Source of the DNA: an uncultured Clostridia bacterium
GTDB taxonomy: Bacteria; Bacillota; Clostridia; Christensenellales; Borkfalkiaceae
Direction: 5' to 3'
DNA length: 64,000 bases
Assembly (NCBI GenBank): GCA_947087265.1
Contig: CAMUBY010000002.1
Coordinates: forward strand, 204,842 to 268,841
Positions 1 to 8,820 of the stretch are shown in pieces. The notes under the pieces are model-generated. The model saw only the letters and a list, made by a program, of their open reading frames with translations, searched no databases and was not told the origin of the DNA. The stretch's first letter is position 1. The number at the start of each line of letters is the position of its first letter. The position numbers and the translations under genes are program-made.

Positions 1-402
1 ACGAGAAAGTCCGTCTGGGAAATTATACATACGCTCAGAAAGGAACGCGAACAGACCGTATTTCTCACCACGCATTATATGGAAGAGGCGGCGGACGCCG
101 ACAGGGTTGTTATTCTCGACAGCGGAAAAATTCTTGCGAACGCCACGCCGTTGGAACTTAAAAACCAATACACAGGCGATTATATTCTGCTTTACGGCGC
201 GGAGGAAAAGGCGGTCACAAGGCTCGGCTTGCCGTTCGAGCAAGTCGGGGAAGCTTACCGCATTGAAGTGAAGAATACCGCGGCGGCGACCAAACTCATT
301 TTGGAATATTCAGACTTGTTTACCGATTATGAAATTACAAAAGGGAAGATGGACGACGTATTCCTGAACGTTACGGGCAAGAAGATAGGGGGTGAAGTAT
401 GA
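1..402 (+). CDS. ABC transporter ATP-binding protein (3' part)
   Basis: The reading frame is open from base 1, so the gene begins upstream of the window. What remains is the end of the nucleotide-binding domain. It includes the H-loop context (TTHYMEEA, about residues 24-31 of the visible part) and the following ADRVVILDSGKI strand, typical of drug- or bacteriocin-type exporters of the ABC-2 class. A C-terminal tail of about 65 residues follows, common in these ATPases. Its stop codon overlaps the start of the permease gene by 4 bases (ATGA), so the two are translationally coupled halves of one exporter. The substrate cannot be told. Walker A and the signature motif lie outside the window. 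Confidence 0.9.
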   Translation, partial: TRKSVWEIIHTLRKEREQTVFLTTHYMEEAADADRVVILDSGKILANATPLELKNQYTGDYILLYGAEEKAVTRLGLPFEQVGEAYRIEVKNTAAATKLILEYSDLFTDYEITKGKMDDVFLNVTGKKIGGEV

Positions 403-1292
403 AACTCAAATATCTGATAGCGCGCAACTGTAAAATTTATATGAAGGACAAGGGACTTTTCTTTACTTCGCTCATCGCGCCGCTCATTCTGTTCTTCCTG
501 TTCGTGGCGTTCCTCGGCAACGTTTATCGCGACGGCTTGATTTCCAATCTGCCCGAGGGGGTGGAAGTCGGCAAAAAAATCGTAGAAGGCTTTGCGGGCG
601 GCTGGCTCATGAGTTCGTTGATTTCCGTTTGCGCCGTTTCGATTGCTTTTACCGCAAACATGGTAATGGTGCAGGATAAAGTGACCGACCGCATTTCCGA
701 CTTTGCGGTTTCTCCGGTACCCGAATCGACGCTTGCGCTCGGCTATTATATTTCTACTGCGCTCGTTACGCTCATGGTCTGCGGAGTTGCGCTTGCGGTC
801 GGGTTTATCTACCTTGCAATCGTCGGTTGGTATCTGAGCGCGGCGGACGTGTTTTTAACGTTGCTCGATACCGTTCTGCTCGTCATGTTCGGAACCGCCC
901 TGTCGTCCATCGTGTGCCGTTTCCTTAAATCGCAGGGCGGAATTACGGCGGTGGAAGTCATTGTTTCGGCGGCATACGGGTTCCTTTGTGGCGCATACAT
1001 GCCTATTTCTTCGCTTGCCGACGGAATTTCACACACGCTGATGTTTCTTCCGGGCACTTACGGCACCGCGCTCATGCACGAACACTTTATGGGCGGCGCA
1101 ATCGATAAAATCGGCGCGTTGTACGGCGGCGATTGCAGTAAGGCGTTGCGGAGCGGTTACGATTGCACGCTCTCCTTTTTCGGCAACGAAGTGCCCGAAT
1201 GGGTGTGCTTTTTGGTCATCGGTCTGACGGTGTTAATACTGATTTCCGCATATGTGCTGCTCTGCACTTGTAAGAAAAAACGCAGAAAATAA
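399..1292 (+). CDS. ABC-2 type transporter permease
   Basis: This 297-residue integral membrane protein has about six hydrophobic segments: one near residues 20-42, then a large extracytoplasmic loop, and five in the C-terminal two thirds. It ends in a basic CKKKRRK tail. The order of one helix, loop, then a block of five helices fits the ABC-2 permease family that pairs with the ATPase encoded immediately upstream. The 4-base overlap supports a coupled ATPase-permease pair. A strong terminator follows, so the operon ends here. The exported substrate (drug, peptide, lipid or polysaccharide) cannot be inferred. Confidence 0.85.
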   Translation: MKLKYLIARNCKIYMKDKGLFFTSLIAPLILFFLFVAFLGNVYRDGLISNLPEGVEVGKKIVEGFAGGWLMSSLISVCAVSIAFTANMVMVQDKVTDRISDFAVSPVPESTLALGYYISTALVTLMVCGVALAVGFIYLAIVGWYLSAADVFLTLLDTVLLVMFGTALSSIVCRFLKSQGGITAVEVIVSAAYGFLCGAYMPISSLADGISHTLMFLPGTYGTALMHEHFMGGAIDKIGALYGGDCSKALRSGYDCTLSFFGNEVPEWVCFLVIGLTVLILISAYVLLCTCKKKRRK

Positions 1293-1310
1293 GTCTAAAT
1301 ATAAATGAAA

Positions 1311-1341
1311 GACCGCCCGAACCAATCGGGCGGCAATTTTT
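1311..1341 (+). terminator. Rho-independent terminator of the ABC exporter operon
   Basis: The arms CCGCCCGA (1313-1320) and TCGGGCGG (1326-1333) form a perfect 8-bp GC-rich stem with a 5-base loop, followed by a T-rich run. Confidence 0.85.
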
Positions 1342-1437
1342 TGCAAAAATTTTTTGTTTTTTGCCAACAAAACCGATTGTTCGTGCGTTAGTATTGATGT
1401 AAAGGAAATCTTCCAAAATATATCAGGAGGCAATAAA

Positions 1438-2391
1438 ATGAAGAAAAGAATCTTTGCGGCAGGATTGGCACTTACGGGGGCGACGCTCTTTGCGCTTACC
1501 GGTTGCGGAACGGGTTCGACGGCACTATCGAACGCACAGGACGTCTACGGCATGGGCGCCGTATCCACGGTAAAGCTGCTCGGCAGTGAAATTGCGGGCG
1601 GTGCCGTAAGTTCGCTCTCCGCGGCGGTTGAAGCAACGGCTGCGGAATCGGGAGGGATAACTTCTGATGAAAGCGCAGTAAAAGCGCAGGCGGATAAGTT
1701 TAACGAGTATTTTAATATGCTCGATAGTTTCCTCGGCGAAGACCTTGTTTCCACGAAAGCGGAAAAAAATACCGACGCGGCATATCCTTACGAAACGAAA
1801 CTCACGATTAACGGCAGAGATTTCAATGGCGAAAAAGTGAGTTATCTCATGTATTACACCGAAACGTTTTTAAGGTCGGAACAGGATTACGAGGACAACG
1901 AAGTGAAGGAGACCTATTCCCTCGAAGGCGTGATGGTGCTCGACGGCGTAGACTATGCGCTCCGCGGCGAACGCGAATACGAAACGGAGGACGACGAAAC
2001 GGAAAACGAACTGAAAATCCGTGCGTATCCCGATATTGCCGATAGAACGACTTACGTTCAGATGAAACAGGAAAGTTCCGTGGAAACGGGCGAAACGGAG
2101 CAGGAATACGTTTACAGCGTTATCCGTAACGGCGTTTTGATTGAAGAAACGTCGGTGGAATTTGAAACCGAGCGCAAGGGCAACAAGGAAGAAGTTGAAT
2201 ACGAACTCGAATTCCGTCAGGGCGCGGCAAAAGGCAAATATAAGGTTGAAAAAGAAACCGTGAACGGGGTCGTCGAAATGAAAGTTAAATACAATCTTGA
2301 CGGAGAGAGCGGCGTGTTCCGCATCCGTCAGACGAAAGACGGTTATGTTTACACATTCTCGGATAACAGCCAAAAGGTTTATAAAGACTGA
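1438..2391 (+). CDS. lipoprotein sharing a domain with the neighbouring anti-sigma-like protein
   Basis: The start is the ATG at 1438, eight bases after AGGAGG (1425-1430); an upstream in-frame start would add 28 residues with no SD. The 317-residue product opens with a classical lipoprotein signal peptide (MKKRIFAAG..., lipobox LTGC, Cys at about residue 23), so it should be anchored outside the membrane. The mature part is very acidic and lacks a domain I recognise. It is clearly paralogous to the extracytoplasmic part of the protein at 3025-4137. Shared blocks include YGMGAV.T.KLLGSEIAG, NTDAAY, EGVM...GV.YALRGERE.ET and LIEETSVEFE. It sits directly before the sigma factor gene but has its own terminator. 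A role as ligand, competitor or target of that regulatory pair is inference only. Confidence 0.75.
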   Translation: MKKRIFAAGLALTGATLFALTGCGTGSTALSNAQDVYGMGAVSTVKLLGSEIAGGAVSSLSAAVEATAAESGGITSDESAVKAQADKFNEYFNMLDSFLGEDLVSTKAEKNTDAAYPYETKLTINGRDFNGEKVSYLMYYTETFLRSEQDYEDNEVKETYSLEGVMVLDGVDYALRGEREYETEDDETENELKIRAYPDIADRTTYVQMKQESSVETGETEQEYVYSVIRNGVLIEETSVEFETERKGNKEEVEYELEFRQGAAKGKYKVEKETVNGVVEMKVKYNLDGESGVFRIRQTKDGYVYTFSDNSQKVYKD

Positions 2392-2396
2392 GTTGC

Positions 2397-2427
2397 TTGC
2401 CCGCGCTTTGTGAGCGCGGGCAATTTC
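2397..2427 (+). terminator. terminator after the lipoprotein gene
   Basis: The arms TTGCCCGCGCT (2397-2407) and AGCGCGGGCAA (2413-2423) form a perfect 11-bp stem followed by TTTCTCC. The U-tract is short. Confidence 0.75.
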
Positions 2428-2432
2428 TCCGA

Positions 2433-2461
2433 TTGACTTTTGCAGCATTATTTGGTACAAT
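2433..2461 (+). promoter_or_regulatory. sigma-A-type promoter of the ECF sigma operon
   Basis: TTGACT (2433-2438), a 17-bp spacer and TACAAT (2456-2461), 34 bases before the GTG start of the sigma gene. Confidence 0.7.
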
Positions 2462-2494
2462 TCAGATTGGAAATTCCGCAATCGGAGGAAGACG

Positions 2495-3028
2495 GTGACG
2501 CTCGACGCGCTTATGATAAAATTTGCGGCAGGAGACGATTCCGCATTTGAAACGATTTACCTTTCTACGCAAAAGACGGTATATTATATCGCGCTTTCTA
2601 TTGTGAGAGAGCGTTCTCTTGCGGAAGACGTGATGCAGTCATGTTATTTAAGCGTCATCCGCCGCAAACAGGATTACAGAAAGGGTACGAACGCGGCTGC
2701 CTGGATTGCGAAAATCGCGCGCAACGAAGCGATTGACGTATACCGCAAACGGCAGCGGGAACATTCGGTTGACGAACAGGAATTTCTGTCTTCGTTCGGA
2801 ACGACGGAAACGGACGATTACGGACTGCTTATAGACCTTGCGAAAAACATTCTTCCGCAAGACGAGTTTATGATTTTAATGCTCGTTTCGGCGGAAGGGT
2901 ATAAGCGGCGCGAAATTGCAAAAATGCTGGAAATGCCGCTCAATACGGTGACCTGGAAATATCAAAAAGCGCTCAAAACCATGCGCGGCGCATTGGAAGA
3001 AAAAAACGGAAAGGAGGAAGGGCGATGA
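2495..3028 (+). CDS. ECF-type RNA polymerase sigma factor
   Basis: This 177-residue protein starts with GTG at 2495 behind GGAGG (2484-2488). Region 2 is visible at about residues 10-85: an acidic FETIYLSTQKTVYYIALSIV segment, AEDVMQSCYLSVI, and AAWIAKIARNEAIDVYRKR, the -10 recognition helix. Region 4 lies at about 115-165, with the HTH EGYKRREIAKMLEMPLNTVTWKYQKAL. There is no region 1.1 or 3, as expected for ECF sigma factors. The last codons overlap the next gene by 4 bases (ATGA). That gene encodes a single-pass membrane protein, the usual arrangement of an ECF sigma with its anti-sigma factor. The stimulus is unknown. Confidence 0.92.
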   Translation: MTLDALMIKFAAGDDSAFETIYLSTQKTVYYIALSIVRERSLAEDVMQSCYLSVIRRKQDYRKGTNAAAWIAKIARNEAIDVYRKRQREHSVDEQEFLSSFGTTETDDYGLLIDLAKNILPQDEFMILMLVSAEGYKRREIAKMLEMPLNTVTWKYQKALKTMRGALEEKNGKEEGR

Positions 3029-4137
3029 AACGCAACAAGTTGCAAAACCAACTGAAACGGGAAGCGGAAATGCATACGCCCGACGTCTTTGACCGCGTTA
3101 TGTTAAGCGCGCGGCAGGAGGGCTTGCTCGATAACGGGTCTGCCGCTCCCCAAAGAGAAAAAAGTCCGCGCCGCAACGGTCAGAGAGTGTGGATTGCCGC
3201 CGCTGCGCTGTCCGCTGCCGCTTGCTGTGCAATCGTGCTTCCCGTTGCGCTGTTTACTGGCGGTTCGGGAGGTTCGGGCGGGGGCGGCACAACCATTCCT
3301 CTTTCCGCGCGGAATGCATACGGCATGGGGGCTGTAACTACCATAAAATTGCTCGGCAGTGAAATCGCAGGCAGCGCGATACGCTCGCTCTCTCTCGTTA
3401 AACAACTTGCGGAAACGGAAGGGGAAATTGCTGAATCGCAGATTGCAAAGTTTCACGAATATTTTACGCTGTTTACGGCGTATCTCGGCGAGGAAGAAGC
3501 CGTTACCTCGGAAGAAGCCAATACCGATGCCGCTTATGCGCAGTTTTCCCGTAAACTCACCGTTTCGGGCGTTGGCTTGAACGGCAATCGTGAAAATTAC
3601 GTTATGTATTACAACGAAACGTTGCAAAACGTGAAAGAGGAAAAGGACGAAACGGAAGAAAAATATTTTCTGGAAGGAGTTATGGCGTTCGAGGGCGTAG
3701 AGTATGCGTTGCGCGGGGAACGCGAATTTGAAACGGAAAAAGACGAAATCGAGAACGAGCTCAAAATCTGCGCTTATCCCGATTTGAACGATAAGACCAC
3801 TTACGTAAAAATGGAAATCGAGGAAAGCAGCGAAGAAGGCGAAACCGAACGCGAGTATGTTTACAGCGTTGTGAAGGGCGGAAAACTTATCGAAGAAACT
3901 TCCGTGGAGTTTGAATCCGAACAGAAAGGCGACAAAGAAAAAAACAAATTTGAATTAGAATTCCGAAGCGGCGAAGCGAAAGGAAAATACAAAATGAAGC
4001 ATGAAGCGCAAGACGGCGTTTTGAAAATGAAAACGGAATACGAAATCGACGGCAAGAGCGGAGAATTTTTCATCGTGCCTACGCAAAGCGGCTATCAATA
4101 CGTATTCGAGGACGGACATACGTTCTATTTTGATTAG
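3025..4137 (+). CDS. membrane anti-sigma-factor-like protein
   Basis: This 370-residue protein is encoded immediately after the sigma factor with an ATGA overlap. It has a basic cytoplasmic N-terminus of about 52 residues, with a helical segment around TPDVFDRVMLSA. One transmembrane helix follows at about 54-78, then a Gly/Ser linker and an extracytoplasmic acidic domain from about residue 95 to the end. The zinc-binding HxxxCxxC motif of many anti-sigma factors is absent, so the assignment rests on position and topology. The outer domain is a paralogue of the lipoprotein at 1438-2391. I infer that it senses an envelope signal and holds the sigma factor through the short N-terminus. Confidence 0.7.
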   Translation: MKRNKLQNQLKREAEMHTPDVFDRVMLSARQEGLLDNGSAAPQREKSPRRNGQRVWIAAAALSAAACCAIVLPVALFTGGSGGSGGGGTTIPLSARNAYGMGAVTTIKLLGSEIAGSAIRSLSLVKQLAETEGEIAESQIAKFHEYFTLFTAYLGEEEAVTSEEANTDAAYAQFSRKLTVSGVGLNGNRENYVMYYNETLQNVKEEKDETEEKYFLEGVMAFEGVEYALRGEREFETEKDEIENELKICAYPDLNDKTTYVKMEIEESSEEGETEREYVYSVVKGGKLIEETSVEFESEQKGDKEKNKFELEFRSGEAKGKYKMKHEAQDGVLKMKTEYEIDGKSGEFFIVPTQSGYQYVFEDGHTFYFD

Positions 4138-4201
4138 TCATTTTCAAAATTATGCGTGAAATGTGCGCGCGTTTATATGCGTGCAAACGACAATGAAGTG
4201 T

Positions 4202-4237
4202 AAAGGCACCCGAAGCAATCGGGCGCCTTTATTTTTT
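4202..4237 (+). terminator. terminator of the sigma/anti-sigma operon
   Basis: The arms AAAGGCACCCGA and TCGGGCGCCTTT (one A-C mismatch) enclose a 5-base loop and are followed by ATTTTTTC. Confidence 0.8.
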
Positions 4238-4299
4238 CAAAAATATTTTTAACAAACCCCTTTCTTTTTTCTGAAAATATGTTATGATAACTTGTGGCT

Positions 4300-6648
4300 A
4301 TGAAACATCCGCGCGATTTCCTAAAACCGAATATTTGTGCCGATAAAGAGTGGTATCTCTCTCTGCTCGACGAAGAAGCGCAATTCGTTTACGAACAGGA
4401 GCGCATTGACTGCGTGCTTGCCGCGTTGAAAGCCGTTTATCTTTCGCGTTACCAGAAACGCATTGCCGAATTGAAAGCGGAAATAGCAGAGATAAAATCT
4501 GGCGACGGCTACTCTGCCGAAGATTACCGCACCGTGCTTCAAAAGAATGCGGAAATTCAAGTCCTTTATACAAAACTCGATTCCTACAAATGTTTTTTCG
4601 CCGAACCTTATTTTGCGCGCATGGACGTGGAAGACGCGGATGAGGGGTATAACAGTTACTATATCGGGAAGAAGGGGGACGTCAATCTCGAAATTGTAGA
4701 CTGGCGTGCACCGCTTGCGGTAAGGTACTATCAGAAGAGCCGCGTGACGTTTACCATCAACGAAACGACGTATCAAACCGTACTCCGCCGTGCGCTTTCC
4801 GTCAAGAACGGCAAGCTTTCCGAGTTTCGGAACGAATATCTTTCCGTTCGCGGCGCTTTGAGCGAAGAAGAAATTGCAGGGCGCGACGAAGAAATATTAT
4901 TCGACCCGTATCTGCGCAGTATTATCAAAAGCCGAAAGGACGATACGGGAATCCGCGATATTATTCAAACTATTCAGGAAAAACAGTTTAGCGTTATCAC
5001 CAAACCCGAGCGCGAAAGTTTTGTGTTGCAGGGCTGTGCGGGCAGCGGCAAAACGATGATTTTGCTGCACCGTCTTTCCTATCTTATGTATAATAACGAG
5101 AAACTCCGTCCGCGCGACGTGCTCGTCATTACCCCGTCCGATTCGTTTAATGCGTTTATCGACGATTTGTCCGCGGTTCTCGAACTTGAACGCGTGCGCA
5201 CGGTGACGCTTAACCGGTATTATTACCGCGTTCTGAAAAACGAGGGGATTGATATCGAGAGTAAACTGACGGGAGAGCGCGAATCCGAAGATTATCTCCG
5301 CTATCTCTATTCGCCGCAGTTTAACGCGGATTTGAATAAGCGTATTCGGAAAATTTACGACGGACTTTACGGTTTGTTTACGGGCGCAGAGTGCAGGGAA
5401 GTTGCCGAGCAGATTCTTTCCGACTGCGACGAGCGGCAGAAGTTGTTTGTGAAGTTGAAAAATTCTTCGTTGCGAATCCGCCGCACCGTACTCGGCGAAT
5501 TAAAGGAAGACAAAGAGGGCGGTTTTTACTTTACCAAACCGCTCCGCAATCTTATGAGCGCGTTCGTGGAAGTACAGGACTTTTTGAATTTTGTGCTGAA
5601 AGAAAAGGAACGCACGCCCGACTATTTCTTTCGTCAGTTTGCGCGGTTTTACGCAAGCGCGCGGCTGATTGCGCACCGCGCGAAAAAAACGGTAGAAGAG
5701 GCTTGTGAAGATTTATCGGCGCTGAATGCCGTTATCGGGAAAGAAATTGCCGACCTCATGCGTTACAAACGGAAAATCGGCTCTCAGGAAACGTTGACTT
5801 ACGGCAGTCGCATTCAGGCGCGCGAGGAGTTGAAAAAAGAAGCGGAACGCGTGGCGGAAACGCTTCGACAGGCGGAATCGGGGTTGGATTTGTTTGCGGA
5901 GTTTTTCGGCGTCGTGCGGCTTGCGGGGATGAGCCGTGAAATCGGAAAGTGTAAAAACACCGCGGACGTGGCGCGTTTACTATACCGCGAAACGGTCAAA
6001 AAATATAAAAAGAAGTTCGGCATGAACGGAATGTATCCTTCGGACGGATATGCGCTTCTCTCCGTGCTTGCCGCGGCAGGCAGGGAACTCACTCCCCGTT
6101 TCGGGCTGGTATTTATCGACGAAGGACAGGATATTTCGGAAGGCGAGTACCGCCTTTTAATGCACATTCACGCGGGCGCGGCATTCAACGTTTACGGAGA
6201 TTTGAAGCAGAATATTACGCCCTATCGCGGCGTAAAAGACTGGCAAATATTGCAGGCAAACGTGTATACGCTCAATCAGAATTACCGCAACACGAACGAA
6301 ATTGTGGAGTATGTTTCCGGAGTTTTAGATGCGGATATGCTGCCCATCGGACTTTGCGGCGGCGAAGTCAAGCAAACGAAAATCAGTCGCCTTGCCGCTT
6401 TTTTCCGTGAAAAGCAGGGACTGAAAGCGGTCATTGCAAAAGAAGAATATCTGCCGCTCTTTGAAAAGCGCGGTTTCAAACGGCTTTCGGGAGAACTTTC
6501 AAAAAACAAAATCAACGTCATGAGCGTTTACGAGAGCAAGGGTCTGGAATTTTCCGCCGTGGCGGTCTATGACAAGGGCATGACGGAGAACGAAAAATAT
6601 ATTGCCTATACGCGCGCGCTCAGCGAGTTGGCGGTGGTGGAAGACTGA
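4300..6648 (+). CDS. HelD-like superfamily 1 helicase/ATPase
   Basis: The product has about 782 residues, the size of Bacillus HelD, which removes and recycles RNA polymerase. The N-terminal 75 residues are a charged helical segment, as in the HelD coiled-coil arm. Walker A is GCAGSGKT near residues 246-253. Walker B is FIDEGQD near 605-611, with GDLKQNI following (motif III region). NQNYRNTNEI and SVYESKGLEF (about 737) match motifs IV-VI of UvrD/Rep-type enzymes. A large insertion of about 290 residues separates motif Ia from Walker B, as in HelD. No SD precedes the ATG at 4300. A TATGAT box at 4283-4288 lies only 11 bases upstream, so the transcript may have almost no leader. A GTG at 4294 is an alternative start. 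Confidence 0.82.
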   Translation: MKHPRDFLKPNICADKEWYLSLLDEEAQFVYEQERIDCVLAALKAVYLSRYQKRIAELKAEIAEIKSGDGYSAEDYRTVLQKNAEIQVLYTKLDSYKCFFAEPYFARMDVEDADEGYNSYYIGKKGDVNLEIVDWRAPLAVRYYQKSRVTFTINETTYQTVLRRALSVKNGKLSEFRNEYLSVRGALSEEEIAGRDEEILFDPYLRSIIKSRKDDTGIRDIIQTIQEKQFSVITKPERESFVLQGCAGSGKTMILLHRLSYLMYNNEKLRPRDVLVITPSDSFNAFIDDLSAVLELERVRTVTLNRYYYRVLKNEGIDIESKLTGERESEDYLRYLYSPQFNADLNKRIRKIYDGLYGLFTGAECREVAEQILSDCDERQKLFVKLKNSSLRIRRTVLGELKEDKEGGFYFTKPLRNLMSAFVEVQDFLNFVLKEKERTPDYFFRQFARFYASARLIAHRAKKTVEEACEDLSALNAVIGKEIADLMRYKRKIGSQETLTYGSRIQAREELKKEAERVAETLRQAESGLDLFAEFFGVVRLAGMSREIGKCKNTADVARLLYRETVKKYKKKFGMNGMYPSDGYALLSVLAAAGRELTPRFGLVFIDEGQDISEGEYRLLMHIHAGAAFNVYGDLKQNITPYRGVKDWQILQANVYTLNQNYRNTNEIVEYVSGVLDADMLPIGLCGGEVKQTKISRLAAFFREKQGLKAVIAKEEYLPLFEKRGFKRLSGELSKNKINVMSVYESKGLEFSAVAVYDKGMTENEKYIAYTRALSELAVVED

Positions 6649-6701
6649 TTGACTTGCATTGATACGCGGAAAGAGCGTCTTGTGATTTTTACGGAAATCA
6701 T

Positions 6702-6730
6702 TTGCCAAATTCTACAAAATATGGTATAAT
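6702..6730 (+). promoter_or_regulatory. promoter of the topoisomerase operon
   Basis: TTGCCA (6702-6707), a 17-bp spacer and TATAAT (6725-6730), about 35 bases before the start codon at 6766. Confidence 0.75.
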
Positions 6731-6765
6731 TTTTGTGACATACTGTTATATTCTTTGAGGTACCT

Positions 6766-8820
6766 ATGAAAGAACAGCATTACAACGCAGGCGATATTAC
6801 CATCCTCGAAGGCTTAGACGCCGTACGTCTGCGCCCGGGTATGTATATCGGTTCAACGGGTCCGAAAGGGCTCCATCATATTCTATGGGAAATTGTCGAT
6901 AACGCTATCGACGAAGCGGCAAACGGCTTTGCAAATAAAATCGACGTTCGCATTTATAAAGACGGCAGCGTTTCCGTGGAAGATAACGGGCGCGGTATTC
7001 CCACCGACATTCACCCCAAAACCAAAGTATCGGGCGTGCAGGTGGTATTTACGCAGCTTCACGCAGGCGGTAAATTCGACGAACACAATTATTCTTTTTC
7101 GGGCGGTTTGCACGGCGTTGGCGCGTCCGTTACCAACGCGCTCTCCAAATGGCTCACCGTGCGCGTTTGGAAAGAGGGGAAAACGTGGGAAATGGGCTTC
7201 CATTCCTATTTTGACGAGGAGAAGAATAAATACGAGTCGGGCGTGCCCAAGTCGCCGCTCGCCGATTTGAACGAACCTACCGAGAAACACGGTACGCGCG
7301 TGCATTTCATGCCCGACGGCGACGTGTTCAGTACTACCGATTTTCAACTGACGACTATTTCGCACCGTTTGAACGAACTTGCGTTTCTGAATAAGGGGCT
7401 TACGATTACGCTCACGGACGAGCGGATATTACAGAACGAATTTCAGGACGAAGAGGACGAGAACGTCCAGCTCGACCTCGAAGGCGCAATGAAGCCGTAT
7501 TCCGTAACCTATTGTTACGAGGGCGGTATTTCCGATTTTGTCAAATCGCTCAACGATGGCAAGGCAAAACTTTATCCCGAACCCATCTATTATTCGGCGA
7601 AAAAAGACGGAATCATAATTGAGTTTGCCGTTCAGCATACGGGCGAGTATTCGGAAAATTTATTCTCGTTCGTCAACAACATTCCGACGCCCGAGGGCGG
7701 CTATCACGAAATGGGCTTCCGCGGCGGCTTGACGCGCGTGCTCAACGACTACGCGCGCGAGGCGAAGTTCCTCAAAGACAAAGACCCTAACTTCCTCGGC
7801 GACGATTTCCGCGAAGGACTGACTGCCGTCTTATCCATCAAAATGAAGAACGTGCAGTTCGAGGGGCAAACGAAGACCAAACTCGGCAATCCCGAAGCGC
7901 GCACGCCCGTGGAGAGCGTGGTTGCGGAGGGACTGAGAACGCTCGCCGCCGACCCTTTGAATAAAAAGACGTTCGACGAAATCGTGAAAAAAGCGCAGAA
8001 CGCGGCGCGCGTCCGCATTGCGGCGCGGCAGGCAAAGGAAACGGCGCGCGCAAAAAACAGCATCGATTCCCTGACGCTTGTTGGAAAACTCGCCGCGTGT
8101 TCGGGCAAGAAGCCCGAACAGAACGAACTCTTTATCGTAGAGGGCGATTCGGCAGGCGGCACGGCGAAACAGGCGCGCGTGAGGCAGTTCCAATCTATTT
8201 TGCCTTTGCGCGGTAAGCCGCTCAACGTAGAAAAAAAGCGGCTCGACCAGGTGCTCGCCAACGAAGAAATCCGCACGATGATTTCCGCGCTCGGCGCAGG
8301 CATCGGCAACGATTTCAATCTCGATAAAATCAATTACCATAAAGTCATTATCCTTTCGGATGCAGACCAGGACGGGTTCCATATCCGCTGTATTCTCTTA
8401 ACGTTCTTCTTCCGTTATATGCGCCCGCTCGTTAACGAAGGGCACGTCTATATCGGAATGCCGCCCCTCTACAAGGTGTACAAGCAGAACGGCAGCGTAG
8501 AGGAATACGCTTACGACGATAACGAATTGCAGGAAAAAATCGAAAAAGTCGGGCGCGGATACCTGATTCAACGTTATAAAGGTTTGGGCGAAATGAGCGC
8601 GGAGCAGCTTTGGAAAACGACCATGGACCCCATGCGGCGCAATCTCACGCAAGTGACCATTGAGGACGCCGTGGCGGCGGACAACATGATTTCGACGCTC
8701 ATGGGCGACAAGGTGGAAGGCAGAAAAGAATTCCTTGCGCGCAACGCGAATTTCAACAAGACGGATACGTTTTTGGGCAGAGTAAAACTCAAAAAGGAGA
8801 ACGGCGATGAAGAAGAATGA
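6766..8820 (+). CDS. type IIA DNA topoisomerase B subunit (ParE/GyrB-like)
   Basis: This is the 684-residue ATPase and TOPRIM subunit of a DNA gyrase or topoisomerase IV. The GHKL ATP site is visible: [10 protein letters not shown] (about 42-51), VEDNGRGIP (about 71-79) and [15 protein letters not shown] (about 111-125). TOPRIM shows EGDSAGG near 457 and the metal motif SDADQDG near 529. The C-terminus has the usual [18 protein letters not shown]. The metal motif reads DADQDGFHI, whereas GyrB and ParE usually have DADVDGSHI or DADTDGAHI, so this is a divergent lineage. The gene overlaps the A subunit by 14 bases. Gyrase and topo IV cannot be separated from the sequence alone. The missing GyrA-box in the partner favours a ParE-type role. 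Confidence 0.88.
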   Translation: MKEQHYNAGDITILEGLDAVRLRPGMYIGSTGPKGLHHILWEIVDNAIDEAANGFANKIDVRIYKDGSVSVEDNGRGIPTDIHPKTKVSGVQVVFTQLHAGGKFDEHNYSFSGGLHGVGASVTNALSKWLTVRVWKEGKTWEMGFHSYFDEEKNKYESGVPKSPLADLNEPTEKHGTRVHFMPDGDVFSTTDFQLTTISHRLNELAFLNKGLTITLTDERILQNEFQDEEDENVQLDLEGAMKPYSVTYCYEGGISDFVKSLNDGKAKLYPEPIYYSAKKDGIIIEFAVQHTGEYSENLFSFVNNIPTPEGGYHEMGFRGGLTRVLNDYAREAKFLKDKDPNFLGDDFREGLTAVLSIKMKNVQFEGQTKTKLGNPEARTPVESVVAEGLRTLAADPLNKKTFDEIVKKAQNAARVRIAARQAKETARAKNSIDSLTLVGKLAACSGKKPEQNELFIVEGDSAGGTAKQARVRQFQSILPLRGKPLNVEKKRLDQVLANEEIRTMISALGAGIGNDFNLDKINYHKVIILSDADQDGFHIRCILLTFFFRYMRPLVNEGHVYIGMPPLYKVYKQNGSVEEYAYDDNELQEKIEKVGRGYLIQRYKGLGEMSAEQLWKTTMDPMRRNLTQVTIEDAVAADNMISTLMGDKVEGRKEFLARNANFNKTDTFLGRVKLKKENGDEEE

